From: Maribacter_C sp947494565
Lineage (GTDB): Bacteria > Bacteroidota > Bacteroidia > Flavobacteriales > Flavobacteriaceae
Assembly (NCBI RefSeq): GCF_047345415.1
Contig: NZ_JBLFEP010000006.1
Coordinates: 310,001 to 374,000 of the forward strand
DNA length: 64,000 bases
Direction of reading: 5' to 3'
In this document: piece after piece, positions 34,882 to 43,900 of the stretch
Numbering within the stretch: position 1 is the first letter of the stretch
Layout of the letters: each line of letters begins with the position of its first letter
Notes under the pieces: model-generated
Databases searched by the model: none
Seen by the model: the letters and a program-made list of their open reading frames with translations, nothing else
What the model was told of the DNA's origin: nothing
Position numbers and translations under genes: made by a program

Positions 34882-36021
34882 TTACTCGTTGATGTACAGA
34901 TATCCCTGATGGGAGGTATCGAGGTCTTTCAGTTCAATGACGTAAAAATAGAGGCCAATAGGAAGGTTTTTGCTTTTTCTTAGTGCTACGTCGGTATTAT
35001 TTTTTCCATTAAAGTCGTTGCGATAATTTTCGTCAATATAGACCGCTCGGCCCCAGCGATTAAATATTTTAAGCAGGTTATTTGGAGACTGCTCCACTGC
35101 TGGTATGACCAGATAGTCGTTGATACCGTCATTATTCAAGGTAATTAAATAATTGTCGCGTAACGGTTTCATTGGGTTGGTATTTCTTCCGAAAGTCAGA
35201 ATGGGATATACTGCGAGATCGAAGTAGTCGGAAACCATTCTGCCGAAAGCCATATCCCCATTTTGTGCAGCAATGCCCAGATCATGCCATTCTTTTTTAC
35301 CAACATGCCAACCTACTATGGTTAGCTGTTCAATGCGATCAACGAAGTTGCCGATAGTACTCCGGTCATCCCATTGGATCTCTACCTTACCGGAGGAGAT
35401 ACCTTTCAAATGCCAGAACTCGGCAGTACTGACGGCCTGTACATTATCGCCTAGAATTTGGGTGTCAAAGTTATCAATCAGGATTTTGGGTGTATTGGGA
35501 TTTTCAAAGAAATAGGCACATGTAGCGGTTATGGAGTCGTTTGCTAACTCTAGCTGAAGGGGTCGAAGGCGTTCCGTATCTCCTACAGGAAATAGAAACT
35601 GCTGTTTTTCGACCATCGCGGCGTAACCATCTACCTTGGCGGCGTCACGTTGACCGGAATAGATAGCTTCCTCTAAGAAGTCGGTGGTCACATCCGGTAT
35701 AGCTCTAGGAGTTGTAATCGTGCCGTCGATAAAATTGAGATGCCTCTCGATTCCTATCCCTACTTCAAGGAAAAGATCTTGTCTCACCATGACCTCCAGA
35801 TCATTAAAAACAGGACGAAACGCTCCGGAAATGGATGTGCTGGTGCCATTGAAAAATCCCGCTAAACCTAAGTTTTCATCGAAGGAACCATTATTGATAA
35901 GGTTGGAATGAAAACCAATAGCCCCGTTCTCGTGTATCTTGAGATTTCCCAGGTTGTGAAGGGATTCCTGGGCCCCAATGACTTGACTAAACAGTGCGAG
36001 TACAATTGGTAGTTTTTTCAT
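34882..36021 (-). CDS. T9SS type B sorting domain protein, paralogue of 39798-40946
   Basis: A 379-residue exported protein (signal peptide ending near VIGAQ). Residues about 20-290 are a beta-rich body containing LHNLGNLKIHENGAIGFHSNLINNG near the start and KVDGYAAMVEKQQFLFPVGD near 150. The last 90 residues are a type IX sorting (gliding_CHU_C, type B) domain: NNDGINDYLVIP, EQSPNNLLKIFNRWG, ending QGYLYINE. The whole protein is paralogous to 39798-40946. It is the last gene of a minus-strand array, 12 bases after the preceding gene. It is predicted to be delivered to the cell surface; binding partner unknown. Confidence 0.85.
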   Translation of the reverse strand: MKKLPIVLALFSQVIGAQESLHNLGNLKIHENGAIGFHSNLINNGSFDENLGLAGFFNGTSTSISGAFRPVFNDLEVMVRQDLFLEVGIGIERHLNFIDGTITTPRAIPDVTTDFLEEAIYSGQRDAAKVDGYAAMVEKQQFLFPVGDTERLRPLQLELANDSITATCAYFFENPNTPKILIDNFDTQILGDNVQAVSTAEFWHLKGISSGKVEIQWDDRSTIGNFVDRIEQLTIVGWHVGKKEWHDLGIAAQNGDMAFGRMVSDYFDLAVYPILTFGRNTNPMKPLRDNYLITLNNDGINDYLVIPAVEQSPNNLLKIFNRWGRAVYIDENYRNDFNGKNNTDVALRKSKNLPIGLYFYVIELKDLDTSHQGYLYINE

Positions 36022-36033
36022 GGCTATTGGTTA

Positions 36034-36795
36034 TCAATTCGACACGGAAGTCACAATGGTCATCTTTTCTACAGCGATCAAGGAAATAGGAGAAAGGCTC
36101 GTTATGGTAGGAGTGTTCATGACCCGATTGTCGTCTTGAAGTGTGGTAAAGGTGTACATAGGATCCGTACCTGGTGCAGTATCGACCAAAACGGTTGTGG
36201 TTGCTATCGTTTGTTCCAAGAAAGCTCCACCGTCCGATCCAACGGTAATCGAATTATTGGCATTTGTTGAGACTACGTTGGCCGTCGAGGTACTGCCTGA
36301 TTCGCTTGTATAGGTAAGGATACCTGAGCCATTGTCTTGGGTCAGATTGGTTTCGGTTTCCGTATTAGAACCCCCTCCATTGCTTAAGATGATACTGGTT
36401 CCGTTTTTGGAGAGCAATTGAATCTCGTTAGCCGTATCAAGATCCAGGGTGATAGGAACGTTCGTTATATTGTTCCATTCCGGTGTAATAACCGCATTGT
36501 TCACTGAAAAAAGAGTATCGTTTAAAAGTAGCCCATTACCTGCCGCGTTGGTGGTGTCGTCATCGCCGTCGAGGAGGTCTGATGCTAGTACTATCGGTTC
36601 TGCCCATCCATTTCCATTGAAGAGCATGACTTTTTTTTCCGTGCTATTATATAATAGTGACCCTTCGATGGCATTAACGATAGTGCTGGTCTCCGCTGTA
36701 GTTGCGTGGGTCAAACCCAATAGTAGGTTTCCATCTATCTGTGCTTTGCAGATAAGTGGTAGTGCCAAGAGAACAACAAGAATTGTTTTTTTCAT
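36034..36795 (-). CDS. Exported beta-rich surface protein, tail-fibre-like
   Basis: A 253-residue protein with a signal peptide (LALPLICKAQ) and a low-complexity, Thr/Asn/Ser-rich body. It has the segment AIEGSLLYNSTEKKVMLFNGNGWAEPI near residue 45, a module also seen in the 306- and 1165-residue neighbours, where it reads GAMVYN...GAAWKSL or GALVYN...GDQWVNI. The remainder contains EIQLLSKNGTSIILSNGGG and TLTQDNGSG-like repeats resembling those of tail-fibre proteins. There is no type IX sorting domain. It lies 5 bases after the 334-residue gene and 12 before the sorting-domain gene, so all three are probably one operon. Confidence 0.7.
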   Translation of the reverse strand: MKKTILVVLLALPLICKAQIDGNLLLGLTHATTAETSTIVNAIEGSLLYNSTEKKVMLFNGNGWAEPIVLASDLLDGDDDTTNAAGNGLLLNDTLFSVNNAVITPEWNNITNVPITLDLDTANEIQLLSKNGTSIILSNGGGSNTETETNLTQDNGSGILTYTSESGSTSTANVVSTNANNSITVGSDGGAFLEQTIATTTVLVDTAPGTDPMYTFTTLQDDNRVMNTPTITSLSPISLIAVEKMTIVTSVSN

Positions 36796-36800
36796 TTGTA

Positions 36801-37805
36801 CTATAAATCAAGGACCGTAAACATGAATTCTGAATTGAATCTTGCCCTATTTGAACCTCCATTATCGTTATCTCCAATAATGACCTCAAAACTTGTTGTG
36901 GTCTGATTGGAGTACGATATGCCTGGATCATCGTTTCCAGCGCCTCCTCTTCCCGGTTGGGTGAGTTGAATGATGTAATCAGCATCTGAAACCAGACCTG
37001 CGGGGAGGTTTACCCGATAATATCCGTTACCGGCAAGCTTGGTGACGGTTATACCGGTTGTAGCTTTGGTAACTGCTCCATTTGCCGCAATTTTTCCGTA
37101 GGCTCTAATGGGTTGCGATGACCAGGTGGTTCCTGTCATAGTCGCTATGAGCACTTGTCCTGCCGTCCCTGCCGTATCATTCTCGTCCCATAGTTGCCCT
37201 TCCAATTCTAGGATTTCGTTGATTTGAACACTGGTGGAACCTGAGTTTTCGTCGAAACGAATGGCTTCAATACCTCCGACACTAAAAGCTATCTCATCGT
37301 CCGCAGGGCTGAACATGCCCGTATTGGAATCACTGGTAAATCTATAAGAAGGTTCTACTAAGCTACCGTTGGAATTGCGAATACCTTGAGATCGAACAGC
37401 GCCGGTCACTTCTAATTTGCTCGAGGGGGCATTTGTACCGACCCCTAAGCGATTATTCGTGTCGTCCCAGAACAGTTCGGTATGATCTTCATTTGGTCGA
37501 CCGTCGGCCGCAGCAAAAAAAAGAGATCCACTCGTTCCCTCATGAATCACCTCCTGCCAAGCAGTTCCATCCCAAACCGATGTGATCCGCTGATTTGGAT
37601 CAGTGGTGTCAAACCACACATCACCTTCTATCGGGCTAGTTGGGGCACTAGTGCCGGTGGTCACTATATTGTTCTTTACGGTGATGATATTGCCCTTATT
37701 GTCAATAACGGTTTCTTCCTGAGCTGTAACTCTTACACACCCAGAGAGGGCCAATAAGATTACCATCAAATTTTTTAAAGTAGCTATGTTGCAGGAATCT
37801 GACAT
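36801..37805 (-). CDS. Exported tail-fibre-like surface protein
   Basis: A 334-residue protein with a lipoprotein-like N-terminus (LMVILLALSGCVRVTAQ). It carries an SPIEGDVWFDTTDPNQRITSVWDGTAWQEV module near residue 60, a NRLGVGTNAPSSKLEVTGAV segment near 115, and a PSYRFTSDSNTGMFSPADDEIAF block near 145. The last two are the repeats of the 1165-residue protein and are typical of phage tail fibres and their bacterial relatives. The C-terminus (about 240-334) is a beta-rich cap. No type IX sorting domain is visible. It is the first gene of the downstream three-gene part of the array. Confidence 0.72.
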   Translation of the reverse strand: MSDSCNIATLKNLMVILLALSGCVRVTAQEETVIDNKGNIITVKNNIVTTGTSAPTSPIEGDVWFDTTDPNQRITSVWDGTAWQEVIHEGTSGSLFFAAADGRPNEDHTELFWDDTNNRLGVGTNAPSSKLEVTGAVRSQGIRNSNGSLVEPSYRFTSDSNTGMFSPADDEIAFSVGGIEAIRFDENSGSTSVQINEILELEGQLWDENDTAGTAGQVLIATMTGTTWSSQPIRAYGKIAANGAVTKATTGITVTKLAGNGYYRVNLPAGLVSDADYIIQLTQPGRGGAGNDDPGISYSNQTTTSFEVIIGDNDNGGSNRARFNSEFMFTVLDL

Positions 37806-37974
37806 TACAATGATTGATCCAGGGTGTGATCGATTTGTTTTGAACCCTGAAGAATAAGATGCAAAGAGGGTCGCATAGGCCGTTTCTTGAAATCCGGAAT
37901 GTATTTAAGCGTACGAGACGGACGCCTAAATACCTTCCTTTGTATGTACACTTTTGAGCTTCTTACAGTACCTT
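37806..37974 (-). other. intergenic gap inside the surface-protein array
   Basis: A 169-base gap between two array genes, long enough for a separate promoter. A short inverted repeat (CAGGGT ... ACCCTG, 37828-37856) is present. No convincing -7 match was found. Confidence 0.3.
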
Positions 37975-38670
37975 TTACTTGACATACTGTACTTCAATGA
38001 TATCTCCGGCATATACCGTCCAGTCATTGGGAACGACCGTATTGGGTACAAGGGTAACCGTAGAAGCAGAAACGGTATAGTCGACATTTGAAATTAGTTT
38101 CGCACCGTTTCTATATACCCATACTTGGCTAAATGCAGGTAAGACAGGGCTTCCGGTCAAGGGATAAGAGACCTGTGCGGCAGCCGCTGTAAAGCTTTCC
38201 TGTCCGCTTTGTAGCAAATCAGAGGCCAATAGTTTCTTTGTGGCTCCTGTGGCTTCATCCCGAACAAGGATAGTATAGCCGGTGCCCGTTCCATGATTTG
38301 ATTCGGTGGTGGCATCGGTTGAAGGCAGTTCCGTGGTAACCAGTTCAATACCGTCTAGGCCGAAAACGTTGCCATTTGCGTCGATAAAAGTATCGTCGGT
38401 CAATGTGCCACCCAATTGCCAGGTTGTGGTGGTCACATCTGCTGTCGTATTCGATAACATCGTGATACCATTTTTAGATTGGAGGTACTTAATGGTACCC
38501 TTATTGTCAATGACCTTGACCGATCCACCTAGATTGGTAACTCCCGGCTGAATATCGGCTTCTTTTGCCGAGTCTCCCGCTGTTTGTTGGGCAGTCGTGA
38601 TGCCAAAAGTCATTAAGGCAATGGCAAACATGCCTGTTTTTACAAATTTTTGATACGTTAAGATTTTCAT
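37975..38670 (-). CDS. Exported surface protein with beta-rich C-terminal cap
   Basis: A 231-residue protein with a signal peptide (FAIALMTFGITTAQQ). It contains VIDNKGTIKYLQSKNGITML near residue 52 (compare VIDNKGNIITVKNNIVTTG in the 334-residue neighbour), YTILVRDEATGATKKLLASDLLQ near 133, and a C-terminal VWVYRNGAKLISNVDYTVSASTVTLVPN...EVQYVK block. The last two resemble corresponding parts of the 306-residue protein just upstream, so the two are partial paralogues. The C-terminal block looks like a receptor-binding cap of tail-fibre proteins. No enzymatic motif. Confidence 0.68.
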   Translation of the reverse strand: MKILTYQKFVKTGMFAIALMTFGITTAQQTAGDSAKEADIQPGVTNLGGSVKVIDNKGTIKYLQSKNGITMLSNTTADVTTTTWQLGGTLTDDTFIDANGNVFGLDGIELVTTELPSTDATTESNHGTGTGYTILVRDEATGATKKLLASDLLQSGQESFTAAAAQVSYPLTGSPVLPAFSQVWVYRNGAKLISNVDYTVSASTVTLVPNTVVPNDWTVYAGDIIEVQYVK

Positions 38671-38718
38671 GATAAAGGGATTTGATTTAATTATTACTAT
38701 TCTTATTTGAAAGGTTCA

Positions 38719-39639
38719 TTAATAAAATTGTACGATTCTGATTTCGTCATTTTGAAAACAGACCACCGGATTCTCGAGTTCGATGGTCGTATCATCGACT
38801 ACAGTAAAACCTAGCTTAATGCCATTACGATAGACATTTAGTTTTTTTGAGTTGGAAATGGTCAATGGTGGTGTGAATCGGTTTTGGCTGTCATTTGCAA
38901 GGATAACGACCTCCTCTTGTTGTACCAATCCGGATATGGATGATTTTCTTAGGACTCCACTTGTTTCATCCACCATTACTATAGAGTTGGTCGGGTCCGT
39001 GTTTTCTTCTAGACCACGGATAGCCAATGTGTAGTTGGCATCTGTTGTGATTTCGGTTGCCCTGGTCAAGGAACCACCGAGCTCCATGTTGCCCGCACCT
39101 TTGGTGAGTCCGTTTGTAGCATTGACAGTCTGTAGGATCCAAGTGGTGCCGTCGTATGCATAAATCGTACCGGTGTTGCGGTCTACATAAAGTGTCCCTC
39201 TGACCGGATTAGGAGCTGTAATGGCACTGGGCACTCCACCACCGTTCGAAATCTGGGAGGGAAGAGGGATCCAAGTCGTTCCATCCCATAAGTTCACTGA
39301 CGAATCCATATCGTTGAACCAAATATCACCTGTATTAGGGTTTAAAGGAGCAGTGGCAGCTGTCGTAACCAACGCTCGTGAATGGCAAAGACTTTTCCAT
39401 GCTGCTCCTTTAAAAATGAAAAGACATTCCTCATCCGTATTATAGACCATCGCCCCTTCCAATGGAACAAGTACATTCATTTGGTTTGTGGTCATTCGGG
39501 TAGGTACGAATACTTTAGTCGAACTTTCGAGCTCCAAAATAGAAGAGCCATCGATAGTATTGATGTTATCACCTACCTTGACTTGGGCCCATGCGCTATA
39601 TGCGGATAGTAAAAGCAAAGTCCATAAAAGTTGTTTCAT
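38719..39639 (-). CDS. Exported surface protein with tail-fibre head module
   Basis: A 306-residue protein with a signal peptide (LLLLSAYSAWAQ). Its first 90 residues (VKVGDNINTIDGSSILELES...VFVPTRMTTNQMNVLVPLEGAMVYN...AWKSL) match the N-terminus of the 1165-residue protein almost residue for residue in the key positions. Two further IWFN/YVDR...DGTTWI modules follow (TGDIWFNDMDSSVNLWDGTTWIPL, NTGTIYAYDGTTWILQT). The C-terminus (LNVYRNGIKLGFTVVDD...IRIVQFY) is the cap shared with the 231-residue protein. No sorting domain. It is separated by 158 bases from the upstream gene. Confidence 0.7.
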   Translation of the reverse strand: MKQLLWTLLLLSAYSAWAQVKVGDNINTIDGSSILELESSTKVFVPTRMTTNQMNVLVPLEGAMVYNTDEECLFIFKGAAWKSLCHSRALVTTAATAPLNPNTGDIWFNDMDSSVNLWDGTTWIPLPSQISNGGGVPSAITAPNPVRGTLYVDRNTGTIYAYDGTTWILQTVNATNGLTKGAGNMELGGSLTRATEITTDANYTLAIRGLEENTDPTNSIVMVDETSGVLRKSSISGLVQQEEVVILANDSQNRFTPPLTISNSKKLNVYRNGIKLGFTVVDDTTIELENPVVCFQNDEIRIVQFY

Positions 39640-39797
39640 AAGTATCGGTCAATGAATGCCGAAAGTAGGATGGAATAGGAGAATTACACAGTAAATGTTG
39701 TGAATTTGTAAGAAAAGTATGTATTTATGTGTATTTTTGTTGTAAGAAAAAAAGCATAAGACAATCAAATACGCTTTTGAAGCCCGGTAGTGTGGGT

Positions 39798-40946
39798 TTA
39801 GCGCGTTAAATAGAGGAATCCCTGAAAATCCAACTTTAGATCTCTCATTTCAACAACAAAGAAGTAGACCCCAGTAGGTAACCCTTTTTCTTTGCCCATC
39901 ACAATGGTGCCCGTATTGGCAAAGCCACGAAACTCGTCGGTATAGTTTTCCATTTCAAAAACCTTCAATCCGAAACGATCAAAAATTTGAAGGGAGTTAT
40001 TAGGTGACTGCTCCAGTTCGGGAATGACCAGGGAGTCATTGTTTCCGTCACCATTGGCAGTCACTAGGTAATTGTCTATGCTAATTAGCTCTTGGGGCGC
40101 GCCTAGGGTGCTTGCCAAGGTCAGAATTTCATACTCATCGGGTACGAAACTCGACGAACTCACGAATCCTTGGGTGATATCACCGACTGAAGGGGCACCT
40201 GCCAGGGATTCCCATTGATTGGTGGCCTTGCTCCAGCCCACAACGATCAAGGCAAGGGGGTCATCAGTGAGTAGCGGTATGGCGCTTCGTTCGTTCCAGC
40301 TTAATTGCACGGTCGAAGGAATGTTTCCCTCCAAACGCCAAAATTCCGTCGCGCTTACCAAATCAACATCTTCTCCTTTCGAAGCCGTATTAAAAGAAGG
40401 GAAGGTAGACGGACTATTGGCACTTTCAAAAAAATAGGCGCATTTGGCCAACTGATTGAGCTCCGCGGAGGTCAAGACGAGTGGACTTAATTGAACGGCA
40501 TCACCCACAGGGAATATGAAATTTTGCTTATTGGTAATGGCCGCATAGCCATCAACTTTACTGACATTACTACTATTGGTCGGCGCGGCATCGAAAAGAT
40601 AGTTCAAATAGCTATCGGTAAAGGTTCTTGGTGTTTCAAAATTTCCCGTGATGAAGTTGGTGGTGTTGAAGGTGTTGATGCCCGTTTGCAATACCACGTT
40701 ATTAGGGTTTGCGATTTCCAAATCAAAGAAGGTAGGTGCAAAGGCACCCGATACGGTTAATTGTGTATCTCCGTAAAACCCTACCAATCCTAGATTATCA
40801 TCTAAGATGCCATCATTGATGAGGTTGGTATGTAGCCCTACTTGCCCACCTGTATGTACCTCTAGATTGCCAATATTGTATAGGGCGGTTTGGGCGTTTA
40901 TCCAAGCGCTACAACCTATTGCTATATAACCGATATATTTCCTCAA
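39798..40946 (-). CDS. T9SS type B sorting domain protein, paralogue of 34882-36021
   Basis: A 382-residue exported protein (signal peptide ending near WINAQ). The body contains YNIGNLEVHTGGQVGLHTNLINDG, KVDGYAAITNKQNFIFPVGD and ATEFWRLEGNIPSTVQLSWNERS; the corresponding lines are conserved in the 379-residue protein at 34882-36021. The final 90 residues are a type IX type B domain: NGDGNNDSLVIPELEQSPNNSLQIFDRFG, ending DFQGFLYLTR. It lies 10 bases after the 1165-residue fibre-like gene, as its paralogue follows a smaller fibre-like gene, which suggests paired function. Confidence 0.85.
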   Translation of the reverse strand: MRKYIGYIAIGCSAWINAQTALYNIGNLEVHTGGQVGLHTNLINDGILDDNLGLVGFYGDTQLTVSGAFAPTFFDLEIANPNNVVLQTGINTFNTTNFITGNFETPRTFTDSYLNYLFDAAPTNSSNVSKVDGYAAITNKQNFIFPVGDAVQLSPLVLTSAELNQLAKCAYFFESANSPSTFPSFNTASKGEDVDLVSATEFWRLEGNIPSTVQLSWNERSAIPLLTDDPLALIVVGWSKATNQWESLAGAPSVGDITQGFVSSSSFVPDEYEILTLASTLGAPQELISIDNYLVTANGDGNNDSLVIPELEQSPNNSLQIFDRFGLKVFEMENYTDEFRGFANTGTIVMGKEKGLPTGVYFFVVEMRDLKLDFQGFLYLTR

Positions 40947-40956
40947 ATCGATGCGA

Positions 40957-43900
40957 TTAGTTGTTTTTTAACAGGGTTTTAATCTCCTCAAGATCTCTTT
41001 TCAACGATTGTAATTCTTCCGATAAGTTCTGGTTTTCAGATTGTAGTGTTTTGATTTTATGCTCCTGTTCGATGGTATGCAAAAAGAGCTCCTCGATCTT
41101 TTCAAGGTTTTGAATATTGGATTCGCTAATATTCCACACACCTTCCTCTTGAACCTGTTGGGCCGATTTGATCCCCGGTAGGTGTTTGTATCTTTTTACA
41201 AAAGCTTCGATTTCTTTTAAGCTTTTGAATTCGTAATCAGCTTTTAGCTTCGAATTTCCTGAAAAATAGTGTTGAAATACATAATCAGGAACTTGTATAG
41301 TTGTATTGTTTGAGATGAAATCTCCTTCGGCCCTAATATTTCCAAATACATGTAATTTTTCGGCTATGGTACTGGTAAGATCACCGATTCCAACATTTCC
41401 TGTTGCGTCTATTTCCAACCTTTCAGCACCTGTAGTAGAAAATGCCAATCGATCGTCGTCTTCCCGGTACATTCCTGTATCCAAATCATCTTCAAATGTA
41501 TAACTTGGGGCAGCCGCATCGCCAATACTATTTTTAATAATCCCCTCTGTTTTTATATTGCCATACACGTGCAATTTTTCATCAATTGTGTTGGCCTCGT
41601 CGCCAATACCTACATTCCCTGCTGCATTTATTTCCAACCTTTCGGTGCCAGTTGTAGAGAACGCCAGCCGATTTTCTCCTGCACGCCACATACCGGTGTC
41701 TGTATCATCATTGGTGTAAAACCCATAACTAGGTTCGCCCTCACTTCCAGGGGAGGCAGCAAATCCATTTCTTGCCCGAATTTGACCATTTACATCTAGT
41801 TTGTCTGTTGATAGTGCAGGAATAGCGGTTGTGCCCGGATCATTATCAAAAGTCCCAATTCCGATATTTCCCCCTGCCGCTGAACTATTGAAAACTAAGG
41901 TTTGCCCCATAAGGTCATAAGTTCTATCTTCTGTATCTTGGGTTAAATTGTCTGTGGCAAGATTGGTTCCACCTGTAGGTAACTCTTCCCAACCAATAGT
42001 TTCGCCGTTAGGGCTGGTAACCAAGATTTGCTTTTTCTGATCGTCGGGATCCGTCGATAGAGGCTCGGCAGGTTTGACCCTTATCACGTCATCGTCTGCA
42101 TCCGTGGTTTCGTTATCAAATACCTCAAGGGTACTTCCATCAAGTTGTATTGAAGAATTAACCGTAGTCCCATTTCCGTATAGTAGATCGACTTTATCAC
42201 CAGCAACATCAAGTTTTAACGACTGTGGTTTTGAAGAAATATAAACCCCCGTCGATGGATCGTCCGTGTCCGGTTTCCAAGTCACGATATCCCATTCGCT
42301 TGTTCCCGTGGCTAAACCTGAGGGAGCTGCCCATTCCACTGGGCCTGCATCTCCACCCGATATCAATACCTGCCCTGGATCTCCAAATCCATTGCTCGCT
42401 TCTAGCGCTCTGTATAATTTGACATCCCCATTGTTGTATATAGTAAAGGCCTTGTCAGTATCCAATATAGGGTTGGAATCATCATTACCCGTATTTTGTA
42501 AAAAATGGAAATCCCCTCTTCCGGACGTAGCCGTGCGTTCGTATACCAAGGAGCCCTTGCCATAGCTGTCAAAGCGCTCAACACCAAATAACATACCTAC
42601 TGCTGAAGGGGTTGCCGCAAGTTCGGTGCCCCTATTGTGTATTTGCAGGGGGTACGCCAATTGCCCATTTAGGTTTTCTAAAATCTGAATTTTGGCTTCC
42701 GTAGATTTATTTTGGGTAAAACCATCTAACCCAACGAACAGGGCACCCGTGTCAAAACGCGCCTCGGGATCCCAAAGGAGTCCACCATTCTCGCTCACCA
42801 CCGGTTCACCTGAATCCGCATCCGCAAAGAAAATATGATTCGCGGTACCTGTAGGAGTTGCAGACGACCCTAGTTCCCAACCTCCATCGGTTTCAGGTCC
42901 GTCTCCATCGAGATCGTTATTCCATCGGATAATCTGACCGTCAGTGTTCGCGCCATTTGGTGCAAATTTATCCAAGGTTAAGGAGCCGTTTGCAATATCT
43001 AAATCGATCTCGTTGTTATCTGTGTCATCCGTTACGGTGATGATTCCGGGTGTGCTTCCTGAGTTGATGCTTTTGAAAGGCAAGTTGGCCCCAATCTTGG
43101 CTAAGGTTATTCCTACTCCGCCAGTTCCTCCATTTGTAGCAGTATTGGCTTCTCCACCTCCAGTTGAAAAGGGTTGCCATTCAACCCCTCCCGTGTCCGT
43201 CGTAATCAAAACTTGATCCGCTACCGGATCAAGTGCAGCGGCTGGTAGTATCATAGAAGTCTCAATTGTGTTTGGCGAAATGGTTAGTTCACCGTTGTTG
43301 GCAAGCGTTGCATCCCCTGAAACAACAACTTGTTGCGGCTCGTCGGAAGCGTTTCCGATTAAAATATTCCCGTTGGTTAATGTACCTCCGCCCGTTACCG
43401 CCGCGTCTACATAGGCCTTGGTCGCCGCATCTTGAGCCTCTACCGGAGTACCTATGTTTTTTATCAAGGCAGCTCCACCATCGTTGCCTTCCGCTAAGAC
43501 TTCAGAAAGATCTTGGGTGCCCGTACTACTTCCTGCCAAGGCGTCCAAGTTCACCACTCCAGGGTTTCCGCCTTCAATATTAATGGTGAGGTCATTCGTA
43601 GTTTCATTGAAGGTAACCGGACCGATATTCTGATCATCTGTTCCTCCGTCGGGTATTAAAGGACCGATATCTATCGTACCAGCCGTGTCGCTCAGTCCGA
43701 TGACCGTACCGTTGAGGGTCAGATTTTGAATCTCATTGGAGGCACTCTGATCGTTGTCCGCGGCGATATCGTCTGCGTTGTCCTGAATGGCATCGAGTAA
43801 AGGGGTTTCATCATAAAAGGCACCATTGTCGGTGCCAACCTGTAGGGCATTGTCTCCATCAGCACTGACTACATTGGCACTGGTGATATAGCCAACATCA

